Part shown: positions 1-8,388 of the stretch, piece by piece | Position numbering within the stretch: the first letter of the stretch is position 1 | Layout of the letters: every line of letters starts with the position of its first letter | Assembly (NCBI GenBank): GCA_029959545.1 | Contig: JASCPH010000019.1 | Span: 1-50,515, forward strand | Length of the DNA: 50,515 bases | Origin: Microbacteriaceae bacterium PS02066 | GTDB taxonomy: Bacteria; Actinomycetota; Actinomycetes; Actinomycetales; Microbacteriaceae | Reading direction: 5' to 3' | Position numbers and translations under genes: made by a program | The notes under the pieces: model-generated | The model's input: the letters and a program-made list of their open reading frames with translations, nothing else | What the model was told of the DNA's origin: nothing | Databases searched by the model: none

Positions 1-25
1 ATCCGTCGCCGTCCTCGCCACAACG

Positions 26-100
26 CCCGCGAGACTGCATCTTTCGCACGAGATCACGGGGTTTAGCCGTGATCTCGTGACGAAGATGCAGTCTCGCGGG
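26..100. repeat. Palindromic repeat, family 1, copy A (simple form)
   Basis: A 75-base near-perfect palindrome. The outer arms are CCCGCGAGACTGCATCTT and its complement, the inner arms centre on CGAGATCACGG / CCGTGATCTCG, and the loop is short and AT-richer. It lies 20 bases past the stop of the substrate-binding protein gene, so it may act as a transcript end or RNA stabiliser. Sister copies are at 8203-8333, 8991-9063, 32979-33052 and 46804-46930. No U-run follows the stem. Confidence 0.9.
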
Positions 101-119
101 ATCTAGAGGGGGATGCGGG

Positions 120-1376
120 TCAGCCGAAGGACTCGACCGTGGTGTACCCCTGTCCGTTGTACTTCTGCACGACCACCGACGACACGGCCGGCTGACCGTC
201 CACGGTGGTGTCGACGGCGGTGCCGTCGAGCATGAGCGGCGCCTGGAAGTCGGTGATCGAGCGCAGGGCCTCCATGAAGTTCTCGCGCGTCGGCTCGGTC
301 ATCTTCTCGAAGGCCTGCTCGAGGGTCGCTCCGACCATGAAGCTCCACATGCAGTGCGGGAAGGCGGGCATGTCTTGGTAGTCGGCGTACTGCTTGAGGC
401 CGGCCAGAAAGGTCTGCACGTCCTCGTCGTCGGCGAACGCGGGGCTCGCAGGTGCCTTCGAGAACGACACCGAGTACACGCCGGGGAAGGCGTCGGCGCC
501 ACCCGGCTGCAGGATGGCGGTCGGGCTCGACGTGTTCGACGGCAGGAACCAGCTCGGGCTCCATCCGAGCTGCTGGGCCTTCTGCAGCGACGAGATCACC
601 AGCGGAGTGATCGACATCGCGTTGAAGAACACATCCGCGCCCGAGCTCGCGAGCTCCGTCAGCTGTGCGTCGACGGCCGTGTCGGTCGCCTCGTAGGTGA
701 GCTCCTTGACGATCTCGATGTTGCTCGCACCTTCGACCGCGCTCTTGAAGCCCTCGAGGTAGCCCTCGCCGTAGTCGTCGTTCTGGTAGAGCACGGCGAC
801 CTTGTGGTTCTCGCCGGATGCGGCCAGGAGCTTGCCGAAGGCCTCGCCCTCGTTCTGGTAGATCGGCACGAAGCCCAGCTGCCAGGGGCTCTCGTTCGTC
901 TCGCTGAAGATCGGGTCGCCCGTCATGACGAGCACCTGGGGCACCTCGTCGGCGATCGCCGCCTCGCGGTAGGCGCGGTTGGTCGGCGTGCCGAGACCCG
1001 CCGTCATCGCGAAGACGCTGTCCTTCAGCTGGTCATAGTTGGCCTTGGCCTTCTGCGGGTCGTAGGCGTCGTCGAGCGCCTTGATATCGACCGTGCGCGT
1101 CTTGCCGTCGCCGAAGGTCACGCCACCCTCGGCGTTCTTCGCACCGAAGTACGCCGTGATGCCGGCGACCGTGCAGGTGCCGGGGCCCGCGGTACCGCCG
1201 CTGAGCGGCGTGGTGATGCCCAGGCTGATGGATGTGTCGGTGATGCCGGGACTCGCGGCGGCGGCGCCGCCGGTGGCGTCCGAGCCTCCCCCGCCGCGCG
1301 AACAACCGACGACGGTCAGTGCGAGAGCGGACGTGAGGGCGACGATGCCCAGCACACTCCTCTTCCTCAGATTCAT
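120..1376 (-). CDS. ABC transporter substrate-binding lipoprotein (HAAT/LivK-like)
   Basis: 418 aa. The extracytoplasmic binding protein of a branched-chain-amino-acid-type (HAAT) importer, which captures substrate and delivers it to the membrane permeases. The N-terminus is a lipoprotein signal: basic MNLRKR, a hydrophobic stretch, then a VVGC lipobox with Cys near residue 25. A Gly/Ser/Ala linker and a type I periplasmic-binding fold follow (ITTPLSGG, VAVLYQNDDYGEGYLEGF). ATG at 1376 overlaps the upstream permease stop by four bases (ATGA) and is preceded by AGAGAGG. It is the last gene of a five-gene operon. Families of this type carry amino acids but also aromatic acids; lying back to back with an O-demethylase-like gene favours an aromatic carboxylate (inference). 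Confidence 0.9.
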   Translation of the reverse strand: MNLRKRSVLGIVALTSALALTVVGCSRGGGGSDATGGAAAASPGITDTSISLGITTPLSGGTAGPGTCTVAGITAYFGAKNAEGGVTFGDGKTRTVDIKALDDAYDPQKAKANYDQLKDSVFAMTAGLGTPTNRAYREAAIADEVPQVLVMTGDPIFSETNESPWQLGFVPIYQNEGEAFGKLLAASGENHKVAVLYQNDDYGEGYLEGFKSAVEGASNIEIVKELTYEATDTAVDAQLTELASSGADVFFNAMSITPLVISSLQKAQQLGWSPSWFLPSNTSSPTAILQPGGADAFPGVYSVSFSKAPASPAFADDEDVQTFLAGLKQYADYQDMPAFPHCMWSFMVGATLEQAFEKMTEPTRENFMEALRSITDFQAPLMLDGTAVDTTVDGQPAVSSVVVQKYNGQGYTTVESFG

Positions 1377-2425
1377 GGGTGATTCTGCCTCTCTGTGGTG
1401 GTTCCCTCGGTTCCGGGCGACACGGGAATGTCGCCGGACGATGAGTTGCTCGGTCCGCGATCGGAGCGACGCCGCATCCGTCTCAGTCGCGCGGGGAGGG
1501 ATGCGAGTCCTCCCGGCAACACGAAGAGGACGAGCAGCAGCAGCGCACCCTGGAGCACGGCCGTCAGGTTGGGGTCGACGAGGTTCGTCAGCTGCGGTGC
1601 GAGCACGTAGTACGCGCCGCCCAGGAGCGACCCGATGATGCTGCCGGCCCCGCCGATCACCATCGCTGCGAGCAGCTGGATGGAGTGCCCGAAGCTCATG
1701 GTCTCGGGCGAGGTGTACTGCACGACGACCATGTAGAGGAAGCCGCTCACGCCGCCGATGAGGGACGCGACGGTGAAGGCGAGCACCTTGTACCGATAGG
1801 GCGAGACACCCATCGCCGCGGCGACCGCCTCGTTGTCCTTCACAATGGCGAACGCGCGGCCGTACTTGCCCCGCACGAGGTTGCGGGTGAGCAGGAAGGC
1901 GATGCCTCCGATGATGATCACGAGGTACAGCTGCCACTGATCGTCGTAGAGACCGGTCCATTCCGGCGCGTCCGTGAAACGCGCCGACACGCCCTGCGAC
2001 CCCCCTGTCAGATCCGACAGCCTCTTGGCGAGCGGGACGCCGACGATCGGCAGCGCGATGGTGACCATGGCGATGGCGAGACCGCCCAGGCGCGCCGCAG
2101 CGAGGGCGATGATCAGTCCGACGACGCCGGGGATGAGGATGCTGAGCACGAACACGAGGGCGATGTTCCAGTCGTTCTGCACGCCGTACGCGGTGACGTA
2201 CGCGCCGAGTCCGACGAAGAAGATCTGCCCGAGCGAGACCTGGCCGGTGTAGCCCATGACGACGTTGAGCCCCAGGACCGCGACGGCGAAGACGCCGATG
2301 CGCGCGATGGTCTGGTTGGCGAACTCGGGCAGCGTGAGCGGCAGGAGTAGGAGCAGCGCGACGACCGCGAGGACGACGACGATGCGTACCCAGCGACGCG
2401 AGAAGACGGATGCGGCGGAAGCCAT
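1373..2425 (-). CDS. livM: HAAT-type ABC transporter permease, LivM-like
   Basis: 350 aa. Second membrane permease of the importer. It has a hydrophobic N-terminal helix (VVVLAVVALLLLLPLTL) and about eight to ten membrane segments with the typical LivM motif GYTGQVSLGQIFFVGLGAY near residues 60-80. A later cytoplasmic loop, GRAFAIVKDNEAVAAAMGV, matches the coupling helix (EAA-like) that contacts the ATPases. The start at 2425 shares one base with the stop of livH (TGATG), so translation is probably coupled. The C-terminal tail is charged and Ser-rich. Substrate is unknown. Confidence 0.92.
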   Translation of the reverse strand: MASAASVFSRRWVRIVVVLAVVALLLLLPLTLPEFANQTIARIGVFAVAVLGLNVVMGYTGQVSLGQIFFVGLGAYVTAYGVQNDWNIALVFVLSILIPGVVGLIIALAAARLGGLAIAMVTIALPIVGVPLAKRLSDLTGGSQGVSARFTDAPEWTGLYDDQWQLYLVIIIGGIAFLLTRNLVRGKYGRAFAIVKDNEAVAAAMGVSPYRYKVLAFTVASLIGGVSGFLYMVVVQYTSPETMSFGHSIQLLAAMVIGGAGSIIGSLLGGAYYVLAPQLTNLVDPNLTAVLQGALLLLVLFVLPGGLASLPARLRRMRRRSDRGPSNSSSGDIPVSPGTEGTTTERQNHP

Positions 2426-3312
2426 CAGACACGCACCACCGTTCTGCGGCCGAACAGGCCCTGTGGTCGCACGAGCAGCACGACGAAGATGAGTGCGAAG
2501 GGCACCGCGACCTTGAGGTCGTAGCCGATGAAGGGCACGTAGACCGCGGCGAGGTTCTCCAGGACACCGATGATCCACGCCGCCGCGACCACGCCGACAG
2601 GGCTCGAGAGTCCGCCGAGGATGACGGCGGCCAGCGCGTAGACGAGGGCGTTGTCCATCATCCCGGGAGTGAGTGTGAGCTGCGGGGCGACGAGCGCGCC
2701 AGCCACCGCGCCGAGACCCGCCGCGAGCCCCCATCCGACCATCAGCAGGCGGCTCACCGGCAGGCCGGAGAAGGCCGCGGACTGCGGGTTCACGGCCACG
2801 GCCCGCAGCGCCAGGCCCAGCTTCGTGCCGGCGAACAGCGCCTGCAGCAGGATCATGATCGCGAGGATGACCACCGTCGTCCCGATCGAGCGCACACTCA
2901 CCGACGCTCCCAGCACGGAGATCGTGTCGAGGGGGAAGAGCGAGGGGAACTGCTGGTTGTTGTAGGTGAAGAGCCAGCCGCAGACGCCGGTGATGAGCGT
3001 CAGCAGACCGATCGTGACCACAACGGCCGTGTCGGGGTCGCCGCCCTCGAACCGGCGCATCAGGTACCGCTCGACGACGGCGCCGAACAGGAACGAGACG
3101 CCCACCGAGAGCAGGATCGCGAGGATCAGCGGGATCCCGACCCCCGTGAACCACCAGGCGAGGTAGGCGGAGAGCACCGCCATCCCGCCCTGGGCGAAGT
3201 TGATCAGGCCGGTCGCCTGGTTGACGAGCACGATCGCCAGGGCGAGGGCGGCGTAGACCGAGCCGACGGACAGCCCGTCGATGATGAGTTGGATGAAGGT
3301 TCCCACTCTCAA
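2425..3312 (-). CDS. livH: HAAT-type ABC transporter permease, LivH-like
   Basis: 295 aa, the normal LivH length. First permease of the importer: an integral membrane protein with about eight helices. Family signatures include GLSVGSVYAALALAIVLV near the N-terminus, the GLINFAQGGMAVLSAY segment, and a loop GLALRAVAVNPQSAAFSGL that fits the ATPase-coupling helix. It overlaps livF by four bases at its start and livM by one base at its end, consistent with a single transcript. It forms the translocation path with LivM. Confidence 0.92.
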   Translation of the reverse strand: MRVGTFIQLIIDGLSVGSVYAALALAIVLVNQATGLINFAQGGMAVLSAYLAWWFTGVGIPLILAILLSVGVSFLFGAVVERYLMRRFEGGDPDTAVVVTIGLLTLITGVCGWLFTYNNQQFPSLFPLDTISVLGASVSVRSIGTTVVILAIMILLQALFAGTKLGLALRAVAVNPQSAAFSGLPVSRLLMVGWGLAAGLGAVAGALVAPQLTLTPGMMDNALVYALAAVILGGLSSPVGVVAAAWIIGVLENLAAVYVPFIGYDLKVAVPFALIFVVLLVRPQGLFGRRTVVRV

Positions 3313-4019
3313 CCTCCCAGGTAGGCGCGGCGGATCTCGTCCATGCCCTTGAGCTCGGCCGACGTACCGGTGAGCACGTTCCGGCCGGTCTCGAGCACGG
3401 TCGCGGTGTCGACGAGTCGGAAGGCCAGCGTCGCGTTCTGCTCCACCACGAGCATCGCGATGCCGGACTCTCGACGGAGCCTCGCGATGGCGTCGTAGAC
3501 GGTGCGCGCTGTGCTCGGGGCGAGGCCCAGAGACGCCTCGTCGAGCAGGAGCAGCCGGGGCCTCGCCATGAAGGCGCGCGCCACGGCGAGCATCTGCTGC
3601 TCCCCACCCGACAAGGCCGAGGCGTGCGAGCGGTAGCGCTCCTTGAGGTTGGGGAACAGGTCGAGGCAGTAGTCGATGTCGCCCTGGATCGCCTTGTGGT
3701 CGCGCCGCTGGTACGCACCGACCCGCAGGTTCTCGCGCACCGTCAGGGCTCCGAGGGTGCCGCGCCCCTCGGGCACGTGCGCGATGCCGATCGACGCGAC
3801 CTTCTCGGGCCGCATCCCGCGGATGTCGCGCCCGTCGAAACGGATGGTGCCGGTCGTGCGCACCATCCCGCTGATCGCGCGGAGCGTCGTCGTCTTGCCC
3901 GCGCCGTTCGCGCCGAGGATGCCGACGGCTCCCTCCTCAGGCACGCTCAGCGACACTCCGTCGAGCACCTGCACGGGGCCGTACGACGCGGTGACATCGA
4001 TGAGCTCAAGCAGCGTCAT
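3309..4019 (-). CDS. livF: HAAT-type ABC transporter ATP-binding protein, LivF-like
   Basis: 236 aa, the usual LivF length. Cytoplasmic ATPase driving import together with LivG. It shows Walker A GANGAGKT at about residues 36-43, the ABC signature LSGGEQQM, Walker B LLLLDEASLGLAP and a switch His region (MLVVEQN). Its first codons overlap the end of livG by 14 bases. No special features. Confidence 0.94.
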   Translation of the reverse strand: MTLLELIDVTASYGPVQVLDGVSLSVPEEGAVGILGANGAGKTTTLRAISGMVRTTGTIRFDGRDIRGMRPEKVASIGIAHVPEGRGTLGALTVRENLRVGAYQRRDHKAIQGDIDYCLDLFPNLKERYRSHASALSGGEQQMLAVARAFMARPRLLLLDEASLGLAPSTARTVYDAIARLRRESGIAMLVVEQNATLAFRLVDTATVLETGRNVLTGTSAELKGMDEIRRAYLGG

Positions 4020-4788
4020 CGGCGGCCTCCTTGCCGATGTAGGCCTCGATCACCCGCGGATCGCTCTGCGCCTCGGCGGCCGAGCCCTCCATGAGCTTGC
4101 GGCCGTGGTCGAGCACGACCACGCGGTCGGTCAGAGCCGCGATGAGGCCCATGTGGTGCTCGACGATCACGACGGTGATGTCATCCTCGTCGCGGATGGC
4201 TCGGACGGTCGCGATGAGCTGCTCGACCTCGGAATGCGGCAGGCCCGCGGCCGGCTCGTCCAGGAGAAGCAGCTTCGGGTGCGACATGAGTGCCCGGCAC
4301 AGCTCGATGGCTTTGTGGAGTCCGTGCGAGAGCTCATCCGCGTGGCGGTTCGCCGCCCAGCCGAGACCGGAGCGCTCCAGCAGTCGCAGCGCTTCGGCGC
4401 TCATCTCCCGTTCCGAGCGCCACGTGCGCGGCATTCGCATCGCCCATTCGCCTGGCCCTCCGGGTAGGCGTGTGTGCGCGCCCAGCATCACGTTCTCCAG
4501 CACGGATGCGTGCAGTTGCAGCGCGGGATGCTGGAAGGTGCGTGCGAGTCCGCGCCGCGCGAGGTGCGCCGGGGTCTGTCCGGATGCCTCGTCGCCGTCG
4601 ATCGTGATGGAGCCGGAACTCGGCCGATAGTGCCCGCTGATGCAGTTGAACAGCGAGGTCTTGCCCGCGCCGTTGGGTCCGACGAGGCCGAAGATCTGAC
4701 CGGGCTCCACCTCGAAGCCGACATCGTGCAGCACCGTGATCCCGCCGAACCGCAGGTTCACGTCTGTGAGGGTGAGTCGAGCCGCCAT
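4006..4788 (-). CDS. livG: HAAT-type ABC transporter ATP-binding protein, LivG-like
   Basis: 260 aa from the ATG at 4788, preceded by AAAGGCGG. A start nine codons upstream (MTRRHRK...) is possible but gives an atypical N-terminus. Walker A is GPNGAGKTS (residues 37-45), the signature is the LSHG variant usual in LivG, and Walker B is LLLLDEPAAGL. The C-terminal DHGRKLMEG...EAYIG is typical of BCAA-type ATPases. It is the first gene of the operon, downstream of a recognisable promoter at 4847-4875. Confidence 0.93.
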   Translation of the reverse strand: MAARLTLTDVNLRFGGITVLHDVGFEVEPGQIFGLVGPNGAGKTSLFNCISGHYRPSSGSITIDGDEASGQTPAHLARRGLARTFQHPALQLHASVLENVMLGAHTRLPGGPGEWAMRMPRTWRSEREMSAEALRLLERSGLGWAANRHADELSHGLHKAIELCRALMSHPKLLLLDEPAAGLPHSEVEQLIATVRAIRDEDDITVVIVEHHMGLIAALTDRVVVLDHGRKLMEGSAAEAQSDPRVIEAYIGKEAADDAA

Positions 4789-4846
4789 GGCCGCCTTTCG
4801 GTGTCGCCGCGTCATTGCGAGACCGGGGTTTCGCCCCGTTCCTGGG

Positions 4847-4875
4847 ACGGTACGGAGTCGCACCAAGATTGTCAA
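4847..4875 (-). promoter_or_regulatory. Predicted promoter of the liv operon
   Basis: Read on the minus strand: -35 TTGACA (4875-4870), a 17-base spacer and -10 TACCGT (4852-4847), placing transcription start near 4840, about 50 bases before livG. The -35 lies in the word GTTGACAATCT, which recurs at the same place in the promoter of the LigM-like gene at 19379-20782. The same intergenic region (4789-5021) must also hold the promoter of the O-demethylase-like gene on the plus strand, for which I see no clear hexamers. Confidence 0.6.
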
Positions 4876-5021
4876 CGATTTTGGCGTCGATTCCGGGCAC
4901 GTTCTGATCACACTTTCTCGCGGGTGGCGCTCGACGCCGTCGAGATTTCGCATGAACGGAAATCGATCACACGACCGGTCGCGTCCGGCGCATGCTCGGC
5001 TCGACGAAAGGAAGGTCGACG

Positions 5022-6386
5022 ATGACATCCGAATCCCTCGCTGCGGCGATCGAACGCACCGGAAACCCGCTCGAACTGCTACGCAACCAGAACTGGCCGG
5101 CGTTCACGTTCCCGGTCGCCCCCGAGTTCACGAACTGGCGCGACGAGCAGCGCGCCTGGAACACCACCGTCGCGTTGATGGACCAGTCCCATCACATGAC
5201 GCAGCTGTTCCTCGGCGGCAGCGACCTCATCGAGGTGCTCTCCTCGATCTCGCCCAACACCTTCGCGACGTTCCGCCCGGGCGTGGCCAAACAGCTCATC
5301 AGCGTGAACGAGTCCGGCTACCTCGTGGGCGACGGCATCCTGTTCTACAACGAGGACGCCCCCGAGGGCCTCGTACTCATCGGCCACCACATCCTCATCG
5401 ACTGGGTGCGCTTCACCCTCGAAAAGGCCGCGGCGCAGGGCAAGGACGTGCATCAACGCCTGGAACCGAACTCGCACATGCGCCAGGGCCCGCCCACGTT
5501 CTACCGCTACGAGCTGCAGGGCCCCGAGGCCGACCGCGTGATGGAGAAGCTGTTCGGCGGCCCTGCGCCCGACATCAAGTTCTTCCACATCGGCGACGTC
5601 ACCATCGGCGGCCGCGCGGTGAAGGCCCTGCGTCACGGCATGGCCGGGCAGCCGGGCTTCGAGTTCTTCGGTCCGTGGGCCGACAACGAGCACGTGCTGC
5701 AGACCATCCTGGATGCGGGCGAGGAGTTCGGCATCCGCCGTGTCGGTGCGAAGGCCTACTCGGCCACGCCCCTCGAGTCGGGCTGGGTCCCCACGCCGTT
5801 CCCCGCCGTCTTCGACGACGACATGGCCGAGTACCGGTCGTGGCTGCCCGCCGAGCGGATCGGTTCGGTGGCGGGATCGCTCACCTCCGACGACGTGCGC
5901 GACTTCTACCTGACGCCGTACGACATCGGGCTCGGCCGTTCGGTGCGCTTCGACCACGACTTCCACGGCCGCGAGGCGCTGGAGCGGCACGCGGAGAACC
6001 CCCGCCGCCGCAAGGTGACGCTGCTGTGGAACGCCGACGACGTCGCCGCGGTCGTGCGCTCGCAGCTCGAGCCCGGCACCCCCGCGAAGTTCCTCGACTT
6101 CCCCAAGGCGCGCTACGGGCTGTACCAGATGGATGAGGTGCGCCGCGGCGGCGAGCGCGTCGGCATCTCGACGGATGCGGGCTACATCGCCTACGACCAG
6201 CTGTACATGTCGCTCGCGACCCTCGACGCCGACATGCCCGACGGCGACGAGGTCGAGATCGTGTGGGGCGAGGATCCGATCTCGTCCAAGGACTCGGTCG
6301 ATCAGAACCACCGCCAGGTGATCGTGCGAGCGACGGTGGCCCCGGCTCCGTACCACGAGTGGGCGCGCACGGTCTATCGCGCCTGA
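5022..6386 (+). CDS. LigM/DesA-like tetrahydrofolate-dependent aryl O-demethylase (GcvT fold), paralog 1
   Basis: 454 aa from the ATG at 5022, which has AAGGAAGG eight bases upstream; an in-frame ATG at 4992 lacks this. Family: aminomethyltransferase (GcvT) fold, LigM/DesA branch, whose known members move the methyl group of vanillate, 3-O-methylgallate or syringate to tetrahydrofolate. Conserved segments are LLRNQNWPAFTFPV, EFTNWRDEQRAW, DQSHHM, RYELQGPEADRVMEKL, LRHGMAGQPGFEFFGPW, ESGWVPTPFPAV and FDHDFHGREALE. It shares FPKARYGLYQ with the gene at 16855-18213, so these two are sisters; the gene at 19379-20782 is closer to characterised LigM. Substrate cannot be read from sequence. It is followed by an iclR gene, a likely local regulator. 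Confidence 0.8.
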   Translation: MTSESLAAAIERTGNPLELLRNQNWPAFTFPVAPEFTNWRDEQRAWNTTVALMDQSHHMTQLFLGGSDLIEVLSSISPNTFATFRPGVAKQLISVNESGYLVGDGILFYNEDAPEGLVLIGHHILIDWVRFTLEKAAAQGKDVHQRLEPNSHMRQGPPTFYRYELQGPEADRVMEKLFGGPAPDIKFFHIGDVTIGGRAVKALRHGMAGQPGFEFFGPWADNEHVLQTILDAGEEFGIRRVGAKAYSATPLESGWVPTPFPAVFDDDMAEYRSWLPAERIGSVAGSLTSDDVRDFYLTPYDIGLGRSVRFDHDFHGREALERHAENPRRRKVTLLWNADDVAAVVRSQLEPGTPAKFLDFPKARYGLYQMDEVRRGGERVGISTDAGYIAYDQLYMSLATLDADMPDGDEVEIVWGEDPISSKDSVDQNHRQVIVRATVAPAPYHEWARTVYRA

Positions 6387-6411
6387 GCGCCGGCTGCCGG
6401 CCGCGCCGGCA

Positions 6412-6475
6412 CGACTCAGCCAGAACCAGCTGGCGGACTCGGGGCGTCCCGCGACGTCGAGTTCTGGCTGAGTCG
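6412..6475. repeat. Long-loop inverted repeat after the O-demethylase gene
   Basis: Perfect 15-base arms CGACTCAGCCAGAAC (6412-6426) and its complement (6461-6475) around a 34-base loop, 25 bases past the stop codon at 6386 and 44 bases before iclR. It may be a terminator-like hairpin or a single copy of a dispersed element: the layout (15-18-base arms, 30-50-base loop) resembles the repeat families elsewhere in the window, but the sequence differs. Confidence 0.7.
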
Positions 6476-6519
6476 CGCGCCGGGCGCGCGGTAGGGTCCC
6501 GGTAGCGGGAGGAGTCGCG

Positions 6520-7401
6520 ATGGCGCGAGGATCGGCCGGCGAGTCGGCACTGCACCGGCATCTGCGGGTGCTCGACGCCTTCGACGCCCTGCACCCGTTC
6601 CTCACACTGGGCGAGATCGCAGGCACCGCCCGCATCCCCGTGTCCACCGCGCATCGGCTGGTTGCGGAACTGACACAGGAGGGGCTGCTCGAGCGGCTCC
6701 CGGACCGCACCTACCGACTCGGCGTCCGACTGTGGGAGTACGCCTCTCGCACCCCCGGCGCGCTCGGGCTGCGCGAGGTCGCACGTCCCTGGCTCGCCGC
6801 GGCGCACGCCCGCATCCGTCAGCACGTGCAGCTTGGCGTGCGCGCCGAGCTCGACGTGCTGTTCATCGAACGGATGTCGGCGCCGGACGCGGTCGTCAAC
6901 GCGACGCTGATCGGCGGGCGCATCCCGCTCCACGCCTCCTCGAACGGGCTCGTCCTGCTCGCGCACGCACCTGCCGGCGTCGTCGACGAGGTGCTGCGCA
7001 GCCCGATGCGCGCGTACACGCCGCACACGATCACCGATCCGCAGGTGCTCGGCGCCGAGCTCGCCCGCGTCCGCGCCGACGGGTTCGCGGTCGCGTCCGG
7101 CCACATCCACCTCGAGTCACGGGGCATGGCCGTCCCGGTGCGCGGGCCCGAGGGCGAGGTGTATGCCGCGCTCGGAGCCGTCGTGCCCAACGACGGCTCG
7201 CCGGCCGCGGCCGTTCTCGAGACCCTGCGCGTGGCGTCGGCCGGGATCACCCGTGCGCTGCGCGCCCTGTACGGTTCCGGCCTCGACGACGCGGCCGTCG
7301 TCCACGGTCCGCGCCCGGATGCGGGCGTGTCGGCGAAGTCGTGGGCATACATCGCCGACCTCGCCGAGCGCGCGGATGCAGCACCGAGGGTCCGCACATG
7401 A
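6520..7401 (+). CDS. IclR-family transcriptional regulator
   Basis: 293 aa. DNA-binding regulator with an N-terminal winged helix (HLRVLDAFDALHPFLTLGEIA...PVSTAHRLVAELTQEGLLER, about residues 14-60) and a C-terminal effector domain (LHASSNGLVLLAHAP, ASGHIHLESRGMAVPV). ATG has a good GGGAGGAG site. It overlaps the next gene by ATGA. IclR proteins often control aromatic catabolism and sense the substrate; the neighbouring O-demethylase is the natural target (inference). Confidence 0.9.
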   Translation: MARGSAGESALHRHLRVLDAFDALHPFLTLGEIAGTARIPVSTAHRLVAELTQEGLLERLPDRTYRLGVRLWEYASRTPGALGLREVARPWLAAAHARIRQHVQLGVRAELDVLFIERMSAPDAVVNATLIGGRIPLHASSNGLVLLAHAPAGVVDEVLRSPMRAYTPHTITDPQVLGAELARVRADGFAVASGHIHLESRGMAVPVRGPEGEVYAALGAVVPNDGSPAAAVLETLRVASAGITRALRALYGSGLDDAAVVHGPRPDAGVSAKSWAYIADLAERADAAPRVRT

Positions 7402-8165
7402 CGCGCATCGCCGTCATCGGGCTCGGCGAAGCGGGGCGCCGCTACGCCGTCGGGCTCTCACGCGCGGGCGCGGAGGTGCGCGGGTACGACCCGGATCCTC
7501 GCCAGGCCGACCCCGCTGTTCCCCGCGTGGACACCCTCGCCGAGGCGGTGATCTCCGCCGACGTGGCCATCAGCCTCGTGGGCACGCACGCCGCGGTGTC
7601 GGTGGCCGAGCAGGTCGCGCCGCTGCTGCTACCCCGAGCGCTGTACGCCGACTTCAACACGGCAGCACCGGAGGTGAAGTCCCGGGTCGCAGAGGTCGCC
7701 GCGCGCGCCGGCGTGCGCGTGGCGGATGTGGCCGTGCTCGCGCCGGTCACACGCGCCGGCATCCGCACGCCCTTGCTCGCGAGCGGCCCAGGCGCGGCGC
7801 GCCTCGCCGAATCGCTGCGCCCGCTCGGGGTCCCGATCGACACGATCGACGCACCCGTCGGTGCCGCCGCGCGTCTGAAGATGGTGCGGAGCGTCTTCAT
7901 GAAGGGCCTCGCGACTCTCCTCATCGAGACGCTCACGGCCGCGGAGGCGGCGGATGCGGCGGACTGGATGCGCGGGCAGCTCACGGCGGAGCTGGGACCG
8001 GACGCACCGGCCCTCGTCGAGCGTCTGATCACCGGAACCCACGCGCATCGGGCGCGACGGGAACAGGAGGTGCGCGATGCGCTGGACCTGCTCGACGAGC
8101 TGGGCACCCCCGACGACATGACCCGCGGCACGCTGGCCTGGTTCGAGCGACTCGGTCGCGAGTGA
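7398..8165 (+). CDS. NAD(P)-dependent oxidoreductase, 6PGDH/HIBADH-like with DUF1932-like C-terminus
   Basis: 255 aa. An N-terminal Rossmann domain with GLGEAG at residues 8-13 is followed by a helical C-terminal domain (VGAAARLKMVRSVFMKGLATLLIE...) resembling the DUF1932 domain of beta-hydroxyacid-dehydrogenase relatives. The Lys in the LKMVRS helix fits the catalytic Lys of that superfamily. It is translationally coupled to iclR (ATGA). The reaction is unknown; context suggests oxidation or reduction of an intermediate of methoxyaromatic breakdown, but nothing in the sequence fixes this. Confidence 0.78.
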   Translation: MTRIAVIGLGEAGRRYAVGLSRAGAEVRGYDPDPRQADPAVPRVDTLAEAVISADVAISLVGTHAAVSVAEQVAPLLLPRALYADFNTAAPEVKSRVAEVAARAGVRVADVAVLAPVTRAGIRTPLLASGPGAARLAESLRPLGVPIDTIDAPVGAAARLKMVRSVFMKGLATLLIETLTAAEAADAADWMRGQLTAELGPDAPALVERLITGTHAHRARREQEVRDALDLLDELGTPDDMTRGTLAWFERLGRE

Positions 8166-8202
8166 ACCTGAGCAACGACCCCCACTACCTCCCCCCTCCA
8201 TT

Positions 8203-8333
8203 CCGCGAGACCGCATTTCTCACACGAGATCACGGGCAAACACAGTGATCTCGCGCCGAAGATGGGCCCACGCGCCTGGAGGCTCCGCGTCCGCGCAGCG
8301 GGCGTGGAGAGGGCGTGGGGACAGTCTCGCGGG
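8203..8333. repeat. Palindromic repeat, family 1, copy B (composite form)
   Basis: Left arm CCGCGAGACCGCAT and an inner GAGATCAC/GTGATCTC stem as in the simple copies, but the right side is split by a 58-base segment (8264-8321) before the closing CAGTCTCGCGGG. The same segment, with about two differences, sits at the same point in copy E (46863-46920). It lies between the oxidoreductase stop and the broken YdcF-like gene. Confidence 0.85.
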
Positions 8334-8388
8334 CGTGGCGGTCCAGCACGAGGACGCCGGGACGTGACGCGACTCCTATCCTGAACAC

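Noticed and set aside
120..2567. An 815-codon open frame covering the substrate-binding protein and part of the permease
   Set aside because: The first half is an Arg/Pro-rich shadow of livM; the real start is the ATG at 1376, where the lipoprotein signal begins.
4992..5021. Upstream ATG for the first O-demethylase-like gene
   Set aside because: The 30 added bases contain the ribosome site of the ATG at 5022, and paralogs start at the equivalent position.
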